From Allomuricauda sp. NBRC 101325 (GTDB lineage: Bacteria; Bacteroidota; Bacteroidia; Flavobacteriales; Flavobacteriaceae), in NCBI RefSeq assembly GCF_030268205.1, contig NZ_BSQF01000002.1, positions 62,001-126,000 on the forward strand: 64,000 bases of DNA, read 5' to 3'. A model generated the notes under the pieces. That model was given only the letters and a program-made list of their open reading frames with translations. It was not told where the DNA came from and ran no database searches. The translations under genes were made by a program, and so were the position numbers. The stretch's first letter is position 1, and the number at the start of each line of letters is the position of its first letter. This document shows, one piece after another, positions 56,005-64,000 of the stretch.

Positions 56005-57333
56005 ATGTTCGATAATTTAAGTGATAAGTTAGATAAAGCGCTCCACGTCCTCAAAGGTCATGGACAGATTACGGAAATCAATGTTGCGGAGACCCTAAAA
56101 GAGGTACGAAGAGCCTTATTGGACGCTGACGTTAACTTTAAAATCGCCAAAGAATTCACCAATACGGTGAAAGAAAAGGCAATGGGACAAAACGTATTGA
56201 CCACGCTGCAACCAGGGCAGTTAATGGTCAAAATAGTTAAAGATGAGTTGACCGACTTAATGGGTGGCGATGCAGAGGATATAAATCTAACGGGCAATCC
56301 TTCCGTGATTTTAATGTCTGGTCTTCAAGGTTCGGGTAAAACCACCTTTTCCGGTAAATTGGCAAACTTCCTTAAAAATAAGAAAAGCAAGAAACCGCTT
56401 TTGGTCGCATGCGACGTGTATCGTCCTGCTGCGATAGACCAGTTACATGTGGTTGGCGAGCAAATAGGGGTTGAGGTGTATTCGGACCGGGAAAATAACG
56501 ATCCCGTAGCCATTGCCCAAGCTGGTATTGCCCATGCAAAATCATTGGGTTGTAATGTGGTTATCATCGATACCGCAGGTCGTTTGGCAGTGGATGAGCA
56601 AATGATGAAAGAAATTGCCAACATCCATAAGGCCATTCAGCCACAGGAAACTTTGTTCGTTGTGGATTCCATGACGGGGCAGGATGCTGTTAATACCGCC
56701 AAGGCATTTAACGACATTCTTAACTTCGACGGGGTAATCTTGACCAAGTTGGATGGCGATACCCGAGGTGGTGCTGCCATTTCCATTAAATCGGTTGTGG
56801 ATAAACCTATTAAGTTCATCGGTACAGGTGAAAAAATGGAGGCCATCGATGTGTTCCATCCTTCACGTATGGCCGACCGTATTTTGGGAATGGGAGATGT
56901 GGTTTCCTTGGTGGAACGTGCCCAAGAGCAGTTCGATGAGGAGCAGGCCCGTAAAATCCAAAAGAAGATTGCCAAGAACAAGTTTGGTTTCGACGATTTC
57001 TTGACACAGATCCAACAAATCAAGAAAATGGGGAACATGAAGGACCTTATTGGAATGATTCCTGGTGCAGGAAAAGCTTTGAAAGGTTTGGATATTGATG
57101 ATGATGCCTTCAAACATATTGAGGCAATTATCCATTCAATGACACCAGATGAAAGGTCTACACCATCACTTTTGAACGCGAGCCGTAAAAAACGAATTGC
57201 CTCTGGTAGTGGAACATCGATTCAAGAAGTGAACCAATTGCTCAAACAATTCGACCAAATGAGCAAAATGATGAAGATGATGCAAGGCGGTGGCGGCAAA
57301 AAAATGATGCAGATGATGCAGAATATGAGATAA
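56005..57333 (+). CDS. ffh: Signal recognition particle protein Ffh
   Basis: 442 residues. N domain (1-85), G domain with GLQGSGKTTFSGKLA (G1), DTAGRLAVDEQMM (G3), LTKLDGDTRGG (G4), and M domain from about 300 rich in Met with the signal-sequence-binding groove and RNA-binding SRKKRIASGSG. The C-terminus ends in a Met/Lys tail (MMKMMQGGGGKKMMQMMQNM), typical of SRP54/Ffh. Targets nascent membrane proteins to FtsY and SecY. Confidence 0.98.
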   Translation: MFDNLSDKLDKALHVLKGHGQITEINVAETLKEVRRALLDADVNFKIAKEFTNTVKEKAMGQNVLTTLQPGQLMVKIVKDELTDLMGGDAEDINLTGNPSVILMSGLQGSGKTTFSGKLANFLKNKKSKKPLLVACDVYRPAAIDQLHVVGEQIGVEVYSDRENNDPVAIAQAGIAHAKSLGCNVVIIDTAGRLAVDEQMMKEIANIHKAIQPQETLFVVDSMTGQDAVNTAKAFNDILNFDGVILTKLDGDTRGGAAISIKSVVDKPIKFIGTGEKMEAIDVFHPSRMADRILGMGDVVSLVERAQEQFDEEQARKIQKKIAKNKFGFDDFLTQIQQIKKMGNMKDLIGMIPGAGKALKGLDIDDDAFKHIEAIIHSMTPDERSTPSLLNASRKKRIASGSGTSIQEVNQLLKQFDQMSKMMKMMQGGGGKKMMQMMQNMR

Positions 57334-57369
57334 TTTGGCAAATTTCAACAGTTTATAAGCCTAAAACTC

Positions 57370-57954
57370 ATGAAAAAGACCTTGATGGATTTGACCAAGG
57401 ATGATTGGAATACCATGTTTCCGGTTGAATTGTTGGATCATGATCCCAATTGGAAGCATGTTTTTGCATCCGAAAAAGGACAAATCTTGGAAAAAATCGG
57501 GTCGGATAAAATTTTGCGTATAGAACATTTCGGAAGCTCGTCCATTCCAAATATCAAAGCCAAGCCTTATATAGACCTTTTGATTGAGATTCCTGATAGT
57601 TTGCTTTTTGATGAAGGCCTTATCGAACAGTTCAATAGTTTGGGGTATACGCATTTTAAAGTGCCGGAACGTGATGGAATTGATGCCTATATGAGCTTTG
57701 GTAAAGGGTATCGATTGGATGGCGTTAAAGAGCAGATTTTTCACATTCATATGTGCCCCAAAAATAATGTCATGTGGCAGCAAATCAATTTTCGGGATTA
57801 TTTGATTGCCAATGAAGAAAGGGCAAGGGCCTACGAAAATTTAAAGATCGCTTTGGCCAATACATATAGAAACGATAGGGGAGCCTACGTTTTGGGCAAA
57901 ACCGAATTCATAAAAGAAACCTTGAAATTGATTACCTTAAATAACCAAAATTAG
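57370..57954 (+). CDS. GrpB family protein (UPF0157)
   Basis: 194 residues. GrpB family signature motifs: LDHDPNWKHVFASEKGQI near the N-terminus, RIEHFGSSSIPNIKAKPYID (conserved HxGSTSxPxxxxKPxID pattern) and RDYLIANEERARAYENLKI. The family has a nucleotidyltransferase-like fold and in some cases is fused to CoaE; its reaction is not established. Lies between ffh and folD in the same direction (36 and 4 bases), so likely cotranscribed. Confidence 0.88.
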   Translation: MKKTLMDLTKDDWNTMFPVELLDHDPNWKHVFASEKGQILEKIGSDKILRIEHFGSSSIPNIKAKPYIDLLIEIPDSLLFDEGLIEQFNSLGYTHFKVPERDGIDAYMSFGKGYRLDGVKEQIFHIHMCPKNNVMWQQINFRDYLIANEERARAYENLKIALANTYRNDRGAYVLGKTEFIKETLKLITLNNQN

Positions 57955-57958
57955 TCCC

Positions 57959-58840
57959 ATGGAAATCCTTGACGGAAAAAAAATATCTAACCAGATTAAA
58001 GAAGAAATCACCGTTGAGGTGGCCCAGATGCGCGAACGTGGCGAAAAAGTGCCACATTTGGCAGCAGTATTGGTAGGAAACGATGGTGCCAGCCTTACCT
58101 ATGTGGGAAGTAAAGTGCGTTCCTGCAAAAAAATAGGTTTTGAGTCGACCTTGATTCACCTTCCAGAAGAAACTACCGAGGAAGAGCTGTTGAAGCAAGT
58201 GGCCGAACTCAATGCAAACCCGGATATTGATGGGTACATTGTACAATTGCCATTGCCCAAACATATTGATGAAGAAAAAGTGTTGATGGCCGTAGATCCG
58301 GATAAGGATGTGGATGGATTCCACCCGACCAACTTTGGAAAAATGGCTTTGGATATGGAGACTTTTATCTCTGCCACACCATTTGGAATCATGGAACTAT
58401 TGCGCAGGTATAATGTGGAAACCTCAGGCAAGCACACTGTGGTTATCGGTAGAAGTCATATTGTGGGAAGGCCCATTAGTATTTTGATGAGTCAAAAGGG
58501 GAAGGCGGCCGATTCAACAGTGACCTTAACCCATAGCCGAACCAACGATATTAAATCTTTGACCCTACAAGCGGATATCATTGTTTCTGCACTGGGAGTT
58601 CCCCATTTTCTTAAAGAAGATATGGTCAAGGAAGGAGTTGTTGTTATCGATGTTGGCATCACTCGGGTTTCCGATGAATCCCAAGAAAAAGGATACTACA
58701 TTACCGGAGACGTAGATTTTGAAAATGTGAGCAAAAAGGCTTCCTATATTACCCCGGTTCCAGGAGGTGTTGGACCTATGACCATTGCCATGTTGTTGAA
58801 AAACACCTTATTGGCACGAGAGCGCCATAACAAAGCGTAA
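57959..58840 (+). CDS. folD: Methylenetetrahydrofolate dehydrogenase/cyclohydrolase FolD
   Basis: 293 residues. Bifunctional one-carbon enzyme: catalytic Lys in TYVGSKVRSCKKIGFES, GYIVQLPLP, NADP-binding VVIGRSHIVGRPIS and C-terminal TPVPGGVGPMTIAMLLKNT are all in place. Converts 5,10-methylene- to 10-formyl-tetrahydrofolate for purine and formyl-Met synthesis. Its stop is two bases from the convergent small lipoprotein gene. Confidence 0.98.
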   Translation: MEILDGKKISNQIKEEITVEVAQMRERGEKVPHLAAVLVGNDGASLTYVGSKVRSCKKIGFESTLIHLPEETTEEELLKQVAELNANPDIDGYIVQLPLPKHIDEEKVLMAVDPDKDVDGFHPTNFGKMALDMETFISATPFGIMELLRRYNVETSGKHTVVIGRSHIVGRPISILMSQKGKAADSTVTLTHSRTNDIKSLTLQADIIVSALGVPHFLKEDMVKEGVVVIDVGITRVSDESQEKGYYITGDVDFENVSKKASYITPVPGGVGPMTIAMLLKNTLLARERHNKA

Positions 58841-58842
58841 TC

Positions 58843-58995
58843 CTAATTTACATTTTCCTGTTCCGTTTTTAAAGCAGCCTGTTGCTCCTCATCTGGGCTC
58901 AGGAACTCAAAGTCGGTATCGGATTCGTCATTGGTGCAGCTCGAAACAGCCAAGCTTGCCATAATAAGAGTGATCAAAAGTAAAATTGTCTTCAT
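58843..58995 (-). CDS. Very small lipoprotein
   Basis: 50 residues read directly from the minus strand: starts MKTILLLITLIMASLAVSSC with a lipobox VSSC (Cys20), then TNDESDTDFEFLSPDEEQQA and a short charged tail ending ENVN. The clean signal peptide and in-frame stop make it a likely real gene. It converges on folD with two bases between the stops. Possibly a small outer-membrane lipoprotein; function unknown. Confidence 0.7.
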   Translation of the reverse strand: MKTILLLITLIMASLAVSSCTNDESDTDFEFLSPDEEQQAALKTEQENVN

Positions 58996-59112
58996 AACGT
59001 AGGATTTGGGTAGGCATTAAAAACCTGATTGTTATTTTATAACGATTTCAGCCTTCGATTCTTGTTTTCATGTTCAATTATTCGATAACTTACTTCCTGA
59101 AAACCAACCCAT

Positions 59113-59739
59113 ATGGCTAAATCAGTAAGGAATAAAGTGGCGTGGATAGCATTTGTGCTTTTGGCCATTGGTATTGGCCTATATCCATTAAGTTATTTGT
59201 TGGCCACGGAAGATTTTGGACTTCTATTGAGCAAATCCGACGAGCTTTTGGCCAGCAGCGTTTGGACCATTGCGTTTTACGGACATATCAGTTTTGGTGG
59301 ATTGGCACTATTGATAGGTTGGTCACAATTCATAAAAAAGTTAAGGGCCAAAAAATTGGGCTTGCACAGAAACCTAGGTAAAGTTTATGTGTTTGCAGCT
59401 TTAATAAGCGGACTTTGTGGGGTTTATCTTGGTTTTTTTGCCACAGGTGGCATTATTCCCTCCATTGGTTTTATTTGTTTGGGAATTATTTGGTTGTTAA
59501 CTACGTTACGTGCCTATGTGGCCATAAAACAAAAAGACCTGTCCTTACACCAAGGAATGATGATCTACAGTTATGCCGCATGTTTTGCGGCTGTGACCCT
59601 TCGAATCTGGTTGCCCCTTTTATCGATACTATTCGGAGAGTTTTTAATTGCCTATAAAATAGTGGCCTGGCTGTGTTGGGTGCCCAATATGATTTTTGCC
59701 CATTTATGGGTGCGCAAAAAAGGGCTTACTTTAGACTGA
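59113..59739 (+). CDS. DUF2306 membrane protein
   Basis: 208 residues with about six hydrophobic segments; the N-terminal part and the HISFGGLALLIGWSQF, LGLHRNLGKVYVFAALISG and LHQGMMIYSYAACFAAVTLR stretches (conserved His residues at membrane faces) are typical of DUF2306 proteins. The conserved His may bind a metal or haem; this is inference. It converges with the VOC gene, whose stop is adjacent. Confidence 0.82.
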   Translation: MAKSVRNKVAWIAFVLLAIGIGLYPLSYLLATEDFGLLLSKSDELLASSVWTIAFYGHISFGGLALLIGWSQFIKKLRAKKLGLHRNLGKVYVFAALISGLCGVYLGFFATGGIIPSIGFICLGIIWLLTTLRAYVAIKQKDLSLHQGMMIYSYAACFAAVTLRIWLPLLSILFGEFLIAYKIVAWLCWVPNMIFAHLWVRKKGLTLD

Positions 59740-60162
59740 TTATTTGGCAAACAACTGCCCTATATCCTTGAAGGCCTTAAATTCCAATGCATTTCCTGCA
59801 GGATCCAAGAAAAACATGGTCGCTTGCTCTCCAGGTTCGCCCTTAAAACGGATGTAAGGCTCAATTACAAAATCAATTCCCTTTTCCTCTAGCGTTTTGG
59901 AAAACGATTGGAAAGTGTCCCAATCCAGGACCACGCCATAATGGGGTACGGGTACATTTTTTCCATCTACAGGATTGGTATGCAGTTCCTCTTCAGATTT
60001 TGGTTTGTAATGAATTACAAGTTGGTGGCCAAAAAGGTTGAAATCGACCCAATGTTCGGCGCTTCTACCTTCCTCACATTCCAAAACTTCGCGGTAAAAA
60101 GTTCTACATTCATTCAAATTATGAACAGGAATGGCTACGTGAAAAGGGGTTATGTTCTGCAT
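59740..60162 (-). CDS. VOC-family (glyoxalase-like) protein
   Basis: 140 residues, two paired beta-alpha-beta-beta-beta units. Probable metal ligands: His8 ([10 protein letters not shown]), His in [10 protein letters not shown], Glu near the end (ALEFKAF). [15 protein letters not shown] is the usual C-terminal VOC motif. Substrate cannot be deduced. Start 30 bases before the alpha/beta hydrolase gene end; possibly in one operon with it. Confidence 0.9.
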   Translation of the reverse strand: MQNITPFHVAIPVHNLNECRTFYREVLECEEGRSAEHWVDFNLFGHQLVIHYKPKSEEELHTNPVDGKNVPVPHYGVVLDWDTFQSFSKTLEEKGIDFVIEPYIRFKGEPGEQATMFFLDPAGNALEFKAFKDIGQLFAK

Positions 60163-60192
60163 GATCTATTTTTTCTGAAAATTAGGGCAAGT

Positions 60193-61035
60193 TTATTTAG
60201 CTTCCAAGAAACTAATGATTTGATTGTTGACATCGTCTTGGTGCATGGAGTGACCAAATCCTTCAGTACTTACCAATTCACTGCCATGCCAATTTTTATT
60301 GACTTTGACCGAGGCATGATAAGGGGTTATGTTATCAAGTTTATCATGAAACAACAATCCCTTTTTGCTGATGGATTTGGCAAAATTGGAAGTTGAAAAC
60401 TCATCGATTTTAAATCCAAAACGCTCATGGATATAATGATCGAGGTGTTTCATTACCCGATTGTTGAACTTTAGAATATCCTGATAGGTTTGAATAATTT
60501 CATGAAACTCCGAAGGGGAACCGATAGTGACCATTTTTTGTACTTGGTCACTCGGATTTTTGTACTGGTTGTACATGATCGTCATGCCTCCGACCGAATG
60601 CCCAATAAGGTGTTGAGGGTTGTATTTCTGCACCATATGGTTGACTGCTTCTTCATAAAGTGGAACATATAAATGTTTTCCAGAAGAATATCCATGTGAA
60701 GGTGCATCAAATGCTATGATGTTATAATCAGCTTCCCTTAATTTTTTGATGAGGTTACGCCAACGGTAGGTGTTGCTTTCCCAGCCATGAACCAACAAAA
60801 CGGTCTCTTTGTTGCCAGGCCATTGGTACGATTGGATTTGATGGCCTGCAACTTCCTCAACAGCAAGTTTTGCCCCATTCAAATATTCGGATTGTTCGGG
60901 TTTTACCCGACCTTTTCGCACGGTGCAAAACACATGAAACGCTTTATCGGCCATTTTTTGTGGCGCAACCAAGCTGTATACATTAAAGTATTGCCCATAA
61001 GCCAATGGCATGATCTTGGTAAGGAGCTTTTTCAT
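60193..61035 (-). CDS. Alpha/beta hydrolase
   Basis: 280 residues. Oxyanion hole LLVHGWESNTYRW, nucleophile Ser in GHSVGGMTI, acid Asp in the LDNITPY loop and His in EGFGHSMHQDD complete the triad. No signal peptide, so cytosolic. Esterase or lipase-like activity inferred. Between the VOC gene and a lipoprotein gene in the same direction. Confidence 0.9.
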   Translation of the reverse strand: MKKLLTKIMPLAYGQYFNVYSLVAPQKMADKAFHVFCTVRKGRVKPEQSEYLNGAKLAVEEVAGHQIQSYQWPGNKETVLLVHGWESNTYRWRNLIKKLREADYNIIAFDAPSHGYSSGKHLYVPLYEEAVNHMVQKYNPQHLIGHSVGGMTIMYNQYKNPSDQVQKMVTIGSPSEFHEIIQTYQDILKFNNRVMKHLDHYIHERFGFKIDEFSTSNFAKSISKKGLLFHDKLDNITPYHASVKVNKNWHGSELVSTEGFGHSMHQDDVNNQIISFLEAK

Positions 61036-61060
61036 GGAAGCTGTTTATTTGGAAATAAAG

Positions 61061-61591
61061 CTATTCCCAGCCTATCATTAAGTACTTCAATTCGGCGCTA
61101 TCGGGAACTTGAACCGCTTCAATGGTCGAAGTGCTGTATCGCAAATTGTCGGGCAACGCCGCTTTGTCAATGGTAAAATATAGATTGCTTCCTTTTGGGA
61201 AAACCACAATACTGTTCAATGTGGTCACAATTTTTTTGATCCCATATTTATCCTCAATATCCTTAAAGGTGCTCATTAAGCTAATTCCTTTCTCAGATTT
61301 ATATCTAGCATCCATGATGCGTACATTTTCTATGGTCGGAATACTATCCGAATTGACCGTAAGGCTCAATAGATGTTTCCCGCCTTTTTCGAAAATCTCG
61401 ATTTTTTTTGCGGTTTCACTCTCTTTTACGATCGAATCGTTGGCAAAAACGGTTTCCAATTCGGAAACGGGGGTCGATTGGGTCAAAGGACCAATGCTGT
61501 CCTCGGCAATAACAAAAGTGGTGTCTTTTTGGCAAGATTGGGTTAAAATAAGGCCCACTGTTAGGGCGGTAGCTTGAATTACTTTTCTCAT
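61061..61591 (-). CDS. Hypothetical lipoprotein
   Basis: 176 residues with signal peptide and lipobox TQSC (Cys20). Body is beta-rich with VIAEDSIGPLTQSTPVSELE, reminiscent of DUF1131/YfeY-type lipoproteins, which is a weak suggestion. 25 bases before the hydrolase start and just after the HerA-like gene (seven bases), so part of a minus-strand operon from 63110 down to 59740 is possible. Confidence 0.7.
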   Translation of the reverse strand: MRKVIQATALTVGLILTQSCQKDTTFVIAEDSIGPLTQSTPVSELETVFANDSIVKESETAKKIEIFEKGGKHLLSLTVNSDSIPTIENVRIMDARYKSEKGISLMSTFKDIEDKYGIKKIVTTLNSIVVFPKGSNLYFTIDKAALPDNLRYSTSTIEAVQVPDSAELKYLMIGWE

Positions 61592-61598
61592 AGAATTT

Positions 61599-63110
61599 TT
61601 ATCGGATCACTTTTTTTAGAACTCCCATTACTCCTCGAATAAATGTCGCACTGGTCAACACTTTTACCACAGGATTCATTCGAGTGCTTCTTCTTGTAGA
61701 TGAAGACCTACTGGAAGTCGGTTTTGTTTCTTTTTCTTTCTCGGCCTCTTTTTCAGCCTTTTCAATTTTTTCATTAAGGATTTCATAGGCACTCTCCCTA
61801 TCAATATTCTCATTGTATTTTTTGATCAATTTGGAGGCGTTCAATACCTCTTTGATTTCCGAATCGGACAAAATATCCATTCGACTCATTGGAGCGCGCA
61901 TCATGGTTGCGGCCAAAGGAGTGGGTCTTCCTTTTTCATCAAGGGCCGAAATTAAGGCTTCTCCAGTTCCTAATGAAGTCAATACCTCGGCAGTATCATA
62001 AAATTCTGTTATTGGATAGTTTTGAGCTGTCAACTTAATAGCTTTTCTGTCCTTGGCGGTAAAAGCACGTAAAGCGTGTTGCACTTTCAATCCCAATTGT
62101 GCCAACACTTCGTCCGGCACATCCGTTGGGTTTTGGGTCACAAAATAAAGCCCGATTCCTTTGGAACGAATCAGTTTGACGATACTTTCAATCTGATCCA
62201 ACAACGCTTTGGATGCATTGTCGAAAATCAAATGGGCTTCATCTATAAAGAGCACCAATTCTGGACGTTCAGTATCCCCTTGTTCTGGAAATGTGGAATA
62301 AATTTCAGCCAGTAAGCTCAACATAAATGTGGAAAACAACTTGGGTTTATCCTGAATATCGGTAAGGCGAATGATGTTCACAAAACCACGACCATTTTCA
62401 TCAATTCGAACCAAATCATCCACATCGAACGATTTTTCTCCAAAGAATAGGTCGGCTCCTTGTTGCTCCAATTCAATGATCTTTCGTAAAATGGTTCCTG
62501 TAGAACTGGTTGAAATACGACCATATTCCGATTGAAATTCTTCTTTTCCTTCACCCGTTGCATATTGAAGCACCTTTTTAAAATCCTTCAAATCCAAAAG
62601 AGGCAGTTTATTATCGTCACAATATTTAAAAACCACCGCAACAATGCCTTCTTGGGTAACAGATAAATCCAAGATTCGGGATAAGAGTACTGGGCCAAAT
62701 TCGGAGACAGTAGCTCGTAATCGAACCCCATTTTGCTCGGAAAGGGACAAGATTTCAACGGGAAATCCTTTGGCTTCAAAGGGTAAACCTATTTTTTCGT
62801 GCCTTTCATCAATTTTGGGATGGCCAGGACTGGGTTGGGCAATGCCGCTCAAATCTCCCTTAAGGTCCATCAACAAAACAGGGATTCCCTTGTCGGAAAG
62901 GTTTTCGGCCAACACTTGAAGCGTCTTGGTTTTCCCTGTTCCGGTAGCTCCTGCGATCAATCCATGACGGTTCAAGGTTTTTAAAGGAACTTTTACAAAG
63001 GCATTGGTCATGGTCTCTCCTTCGAGCATAGCGGCGCCCATGGTAATGTAGTCGCCCTTCATGGTATACCCTTGTTCTATGTGTTCAAAGAATTTTTCTT
63101 TGTTGTCCAT
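61599..63110 (-). CDS. HerA-like/DUF853 ATPase
   Basis: 503 residues from the ATG at 63110 (MDNKEKFFEHIEQGYTMKGD). Walker A GATGTGKT (54-61), Walker B LVLFIDEAHLIFD, and VTQNPTDVPDEVLAQLGLKV match the DUF853 branch of HerA/FtsK-like ATPases. A low-complexity Glu/Lys stretch and Ser/Thr-Arg stretch precede the C-terminus. No NurA nuclease is nearby, so it is not a classical HerA-NurA pair. DNA-pumping or membrane role is inferred only. Confidence 0.88.
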   Translation of the reverse strand: MDNKEKFFEHIEQGYTMKGDYITMGAAMLEGETMTNAFVKVPLKTLNRHGLIAGATGTGKTKTLQVLAENLSDKGIPVLLMDLKGDLSGIAQPSPGHPKIDERHEKIGLPFEAKGFPVEILSLSEQNGVRLRATVSEFGPVLLSRILDLSVTQEGIVAVVFKYCDDNKLPLLDLKDFKKVLQYATGEGKEEFQSEYGRISTSSTGTILRKIIELEQQGADLFFGEKSFDVDDLVRIDENGRGFVNIIRLTDIQDKPKLFSTFMLSLLAEIYSTFPEQGDTERPELVLFIDEAHLIFDNASKALLDQIESIVKLIRSKGIGLYFVTQNPTDVPDEVLAQLGLKVQHALRAFTAKDRKAIKLTAQNYPITEFYDTAEVLTSLGTGEALISALDEKGRPTPLAATMMRAPMSRMDILSDSEIKEVLNASKLIKKYNENIDRESAYEILNEKIEKAEKEAEKEKETKPTSSRSSSTRRSTRMNPVVKVLTSATFIRGVMGVLKKVIR

Positions 63111-63166
63111 CCCGTTCAATTTCCGATAAAAATAGGGTAATTTTAAGCAAAACTAAAAACCAGTAT

Positions 63167-63619
63167 ATGAAACCTTTTCAGTATGCCCTTTTGTCCATTT
63201 TCGTGAGCGGTGTTATGGCTACCACCTACGCCCAAGAAAGCACGGACATTATTTTTCATAAATCGCACGAGCCGGCAAAACAAAATGCACCTTATAGCGA
63301 TATTGTCCAAGCTGGTAATACATTTTATTTGGCGGGGCAATTGGGCATGAACCAAAAGACCAGAACTTTGGTCGAAGGGGGCATCGAAGCGGAAACAGAG
63401 CAGACCATCAAGAATATTGAGGATGTTTTAAAACATCACGGGATGACCTTGGACAACGTGGTCAAATGCACTGTGATCTTGAGCGATATAGATGATTTTG
63501 CCACTTTTAATTCGATTTACACCAAATATTTTACGAAAAAACCGGCCCGAACCACCTATGCGGCTTCTGGAGTTGCGGCAAATGGCAAAATAGAGATAGA
63601 TGTTATCGCGGTAAAATAA
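63167..63619 (+). CDS. Exported RidA-family protein
   Basis: 150 residues. A signal peptide (about 1-23, cleavage after TYAQ) precedes a RidA/YjgF domain (about 30-150): FYLAGQLGM, MTLDNVVKCTVILSDIDDFA, and KPARTTYAASGVAANGKIEI with the Arg that binds the imine/enamine carboxylate. Most RidA proteins are cytosolic; a periplasmic copy is less usual. Starts 56 bases after the divergent HerA-like gene. Confidence 0.88.
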   Translation: MKPFQYALLSIFVSGVMATTYAQESTDIIFHKSHEPAKQNAPYSDIVQAGNTFYLAGQLGMNQKTRTLVEGGIEAETEQTIKNIEDVLKHHGMTLDNVVKCTVILSDIDDFATFNSIYTKYFTKKPARTTYAASGVAANGKIEIDVIAVK

Positions 63620-63641
63620 CCATCAAACCAAGGAAGACACC

Positions 63642-63649
63642 TATCTTTG
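63642..63649 (+). promoter_or_regulatory. Candidate -7 box of queE (possible leaderless mRNA)
   Basis: TATCTTTG, a full match to TAnnTTTG, ends 4 bases before the ATG at 63654, where transcription would be expected to start. No -33 TTG at the right distance. If real, the transcript begins at or very near the start codon. Confidence 0.45.
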
Positions 63650-63653
63650 CACC

Positions 63654-64000
63654 ATGGTCGAAGAAAACGTGATGGAACTGGTAGGTAAAGGGGTAATGCT
63701 GCCCTTGATGGAGGAATTTTATACCATTCAAGGGGAAGGCTACCACAAGGGAACGGCTGCTTATTTTATAAGAGTGGGCGGTTGCGATGTGGGTTGCCAT
63801 TGGTGTGATGTGAAGGAAAGCTGGAATGCCGAAACACATCCTCCGACAGCTATTGAGAGCATTATTTCCAATGCTGAAAAGTATTCCGATACCATTGTGA
63901 TTACGGGTGGCGAACCCTTAACATGGGATATGGGTCCTTTAACCGAAGGCCTAAAGGCCAAAAACATGAAGACCCATATTGAAACATCTGGGGCCTATCC
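63654..64000 (+). CDS. queE: 7-carboxy-7-deazaguanine synthase QueE (3' partial)
   Basis: About 115 residues visible before the window ends. Starts MVEENVMELVGKGVMLPLME, the EFYTIQGEGYHKGTAAYFIR typical of QueE, radical-SAM cysteines Cys44, Cys48 and Cys51 in GGCDVGCHWCDVKESW, and VITGGEPLTWDM. Makes the deazaguanine core in queuosine (or preQ0) synthesis from carboxytetrahydropterin. The remaining C-terminal part lies beyond base 64000. Confidence 0.95.
   Translation, partial: MVEENVMELVGKGVMLPLMEEFYTIQGEGYHKGTAAYFIRVGGCDVGCHWCDVKESWNAETHPPTAIESIISNAEKYSDTIVITGGEPLTWDMGPLTEGLKAKNMKTHIETSGAY

Overview
The window reads as a piece of chromosome from a marine-type member of Flavobacteriaceae (Bacteroidota), closest in flavour to the Muricauda/Allomuricauda/Zobellia group. 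The reasons are: SusC/SusD-type outer-membrane proteins, STN-type TonB receptors paired with FecR and an ECF sigma factor, DUF5723 and DUF559 proteins, A-rich regions upstream of starts instead of Shine-Dalgarno sequences, and several good matches to the Bacteroidota promoter (TTG, about 19-22 bases, TAnnTTTG). The genus is an inference; no rRNA or tRNA gene is present.

Layout. 1-9.3 kb: end of a polysaccharide-deacetylase-like gene, a YjjG-type HAD nucleotidase, a three-gene run of envelope proteins (lipoprotein, DUF5723 protein, secreted protein), rarA, a rhomboid protease, rlmB, and two tandem paralogous secreted proteins. 9.4-15.4 kb: a minus-strand Sus-like outer-membrane uptake operon (SusC, SusD, extra lipoprotein). 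15.8-33.2 kb: an almost uninterrupted str-S10-spc-alpha ribosomal superoperon from rpsL to rplQ, lacking tuf, adk and map, with an attenuator-like leader between rpsJ and rplC. 33.2-38.8 kb: carA, eno, a solitary GT5 glycogen/starch synthase and gltA.

38.9-49.9 kb is more mixed: a small secreted protein, two amidinotransferase-fold hydrolases (DDAH-like and CtlX), a very AT-rich two-gene insertion carrying a putative phage abortive-infection (putAbiC) membrane protein and a multi-pass partner, a carboxypeptidase-regulatory-domain protein, an SDR/DUF2867 protein, argS (with a palindromic repeat inside the coding region), and a DUF559 endonuclease framed by paired palindromes. 49.9-55.9 kb: an ECF sigma / FecR / STN-TonB receptor surface-signalling operon, divergent from a repeat-built lipoprotein. 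56-64 kb: ffh-grpB-folD, a tiny lipoprotein, DUF2306 membrane protein, VOC protein, alpha/beta hydrolase, lipoprotein, HerA-like ATPase, exported RidA, and the start of queE.

The best candidates for something not well described are the AT-rich putAbiC/membrane-protein pair (possible anti-phage module), the palindrome-framed DUF559 gene (possible REP-like mobile unit), the rpsJ-rplC leader with mutually exclusive hairpins, and the dispersed-type palindrome embedded in frame in argS. All rest on reading the sequence by eye; no database search or folding calculation was run.
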